From: Anas platyrhynchos
Lineage: Eukaryota; Chordata; Aves; Anseriformes; Anatidae
NCBI RefSeq assembly: GCF_047663525.1
Contig: NC_092587.1
Coordinates: forward strand, 46,646,501 to 46,710,500
Reading direction: 5' to 3'
DNA: 64,000 bases
A program made the position numbers and the translations under genes. This document shows, piece by piece, positions 63,361 through 64,000 of this stretch. Below the pieces are notes generated by a model that saw only the letters and a program-made list of their open reading frames with translations, did not search any database and was not told where the DNA came from. Numbering within the stretch: position 1 is the first letter of the stretch; the number at the start of each line of letters is the position of its first letter.

Positions 63361-64000
63361 TGAATCCCCTGTAAAAGGAACATGTGCAGATTAGCTGGTT
63401 CCCCTTCATTCCTGCTTGTTCAAAATGTACGGTAAGAAGAGGGAGAGAGAGGGGAGAAAAAAACTCAAAATGCCTGGAGCCATAGCTTGTGGATAAAAAA
63501 CAGCTGCACGTGAGAAATAATTGATGCGGTTTTCAAACTACTGCAGTTTGGAGAATAAAATGCCAACTCAGCCCTTGCTTCCAGAAGGATGACAGAGCCT
63601 AAAAGACACCTTCCTAAAGCAAAGCCCTATCAGAGGCATTTTGGTTGCTGTTAGTCAGAGGTGTAGCAACTACTGGATCTTCAGGACACCAGGACAATCC
63701 CAGGCCCTCTCTTCCATCCCGTGAACCTGAAGAGAGGACAGCACGGGGAAGCGCTGCCCTGTTTTGCGACAAGGTGAGGAACCCTTGCTGGAGCATGGGG
63801 TCCCTTCGACTTGCACAGGGGGACCCTTCTCCTCGCTAAGGATCGATGCTATAATCAGAGGGAAAAGGGTTCAAATCTTCAGCAGACCACATGGTAAGTG
63901 GATTTGCATGTGCTCAATAAAGGGAGTTACTGTGACAAGCAACATGCAGGAGTCTACCCAAGTGACTGTGGATGTCTCAGCTTTGCTCCCTCCTCCCTTT

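Larger units (their letters stand above)
53830..64000. other. Gene-free region right of SNRPF, part 3
   Basis: No gene is recognised. A frame without an internal ATG start stays open at about 53831-54061 (translation includes KEYEEKVKQLDQTRGFDLLQ). It looks somewhat protein-like but matches nothing I know. Simple repeats are (AAAT)n at 55508-55530 and a polypyrimidine tract at 63310-63360. No exon of NTN4, the next gene expected by synteny on the plus strand, was found. Confidence 0.6.

Noticed and set aside
53831-64000. First exon of NTN4, expected by synteny
   Set aside because: No signal-peptide exon or laminin-N-like sequence was found on the plus strand; NTN4 probably starts beyond the window.

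Overview
The window is vertebrate nuclear DNA, most likely from a bird. Protein-coding genes are split by GT-AG introns. The only interspersed repeats I recognise are two CR1 LINE 3' ends. Introns are short, and two promoters are CpG islands. The HAL, AMDHD1 and SNRPF neighbourhood matches human 12q23.1, seen here in the opposite orientation.

Layout: (1) 1-1589, the 5' flank of HAL. (2) 1590-14286 (+), histidine ammonia-lyase HAL, rebuilt from 20 coding exons into an uninterrupted 660-aa protein. (3) About 14.97-17.87 kb, a convergent intergenic gap holding a 36-bp tandem duplication and a CR1 fragment. (4) 28558-18129 (-), AMDHD1 (imidazolonepropionase), 9 coding exons, 435 aa. (5) 28.6-32.5 kb, a short stretch where mammals carry CCDC38; I see no gene in it. 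(6) 33593-32532 (-), SNRPF (Sm protein F), 4 exons, 86 aa, with a CpG-island promoter. (7) 34.3-64.0 kb, almost 30 kb with no gene I can support; it holds simple repeats and one striking perfect 34-bp inverted repeat. By synteny NTN4 should lie beyond the right edge.

How the genes relate: HAL makes urocanate from histidine (step 1) and AMDHD1 hydrolyses imidazolonepropionate to N-formiminoglutamate (step 3). Two enzymes of one catabolic pathway therefore lie tail to tail, as in human. SNRPF is a housekeeping spliceosomal core protein and functionally unrelated. Every coding exon boundary was placed by hand: a splice consensus on each side, codon phase carried across each intron, and agreement with known vertebrate orthologues. 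Transcription starts and 5' UTR exons are not settled.

I found no new biological system. The best leads are two candidate minor-class (U12) introns in HAL, a perfect hairpin at 53622-53698, the missing CCDC38, a SNRPF first exon whose only codon is ATG, and a composite E2F/YY1-like element shared by the AMDHD1 and SNRPF promoters.
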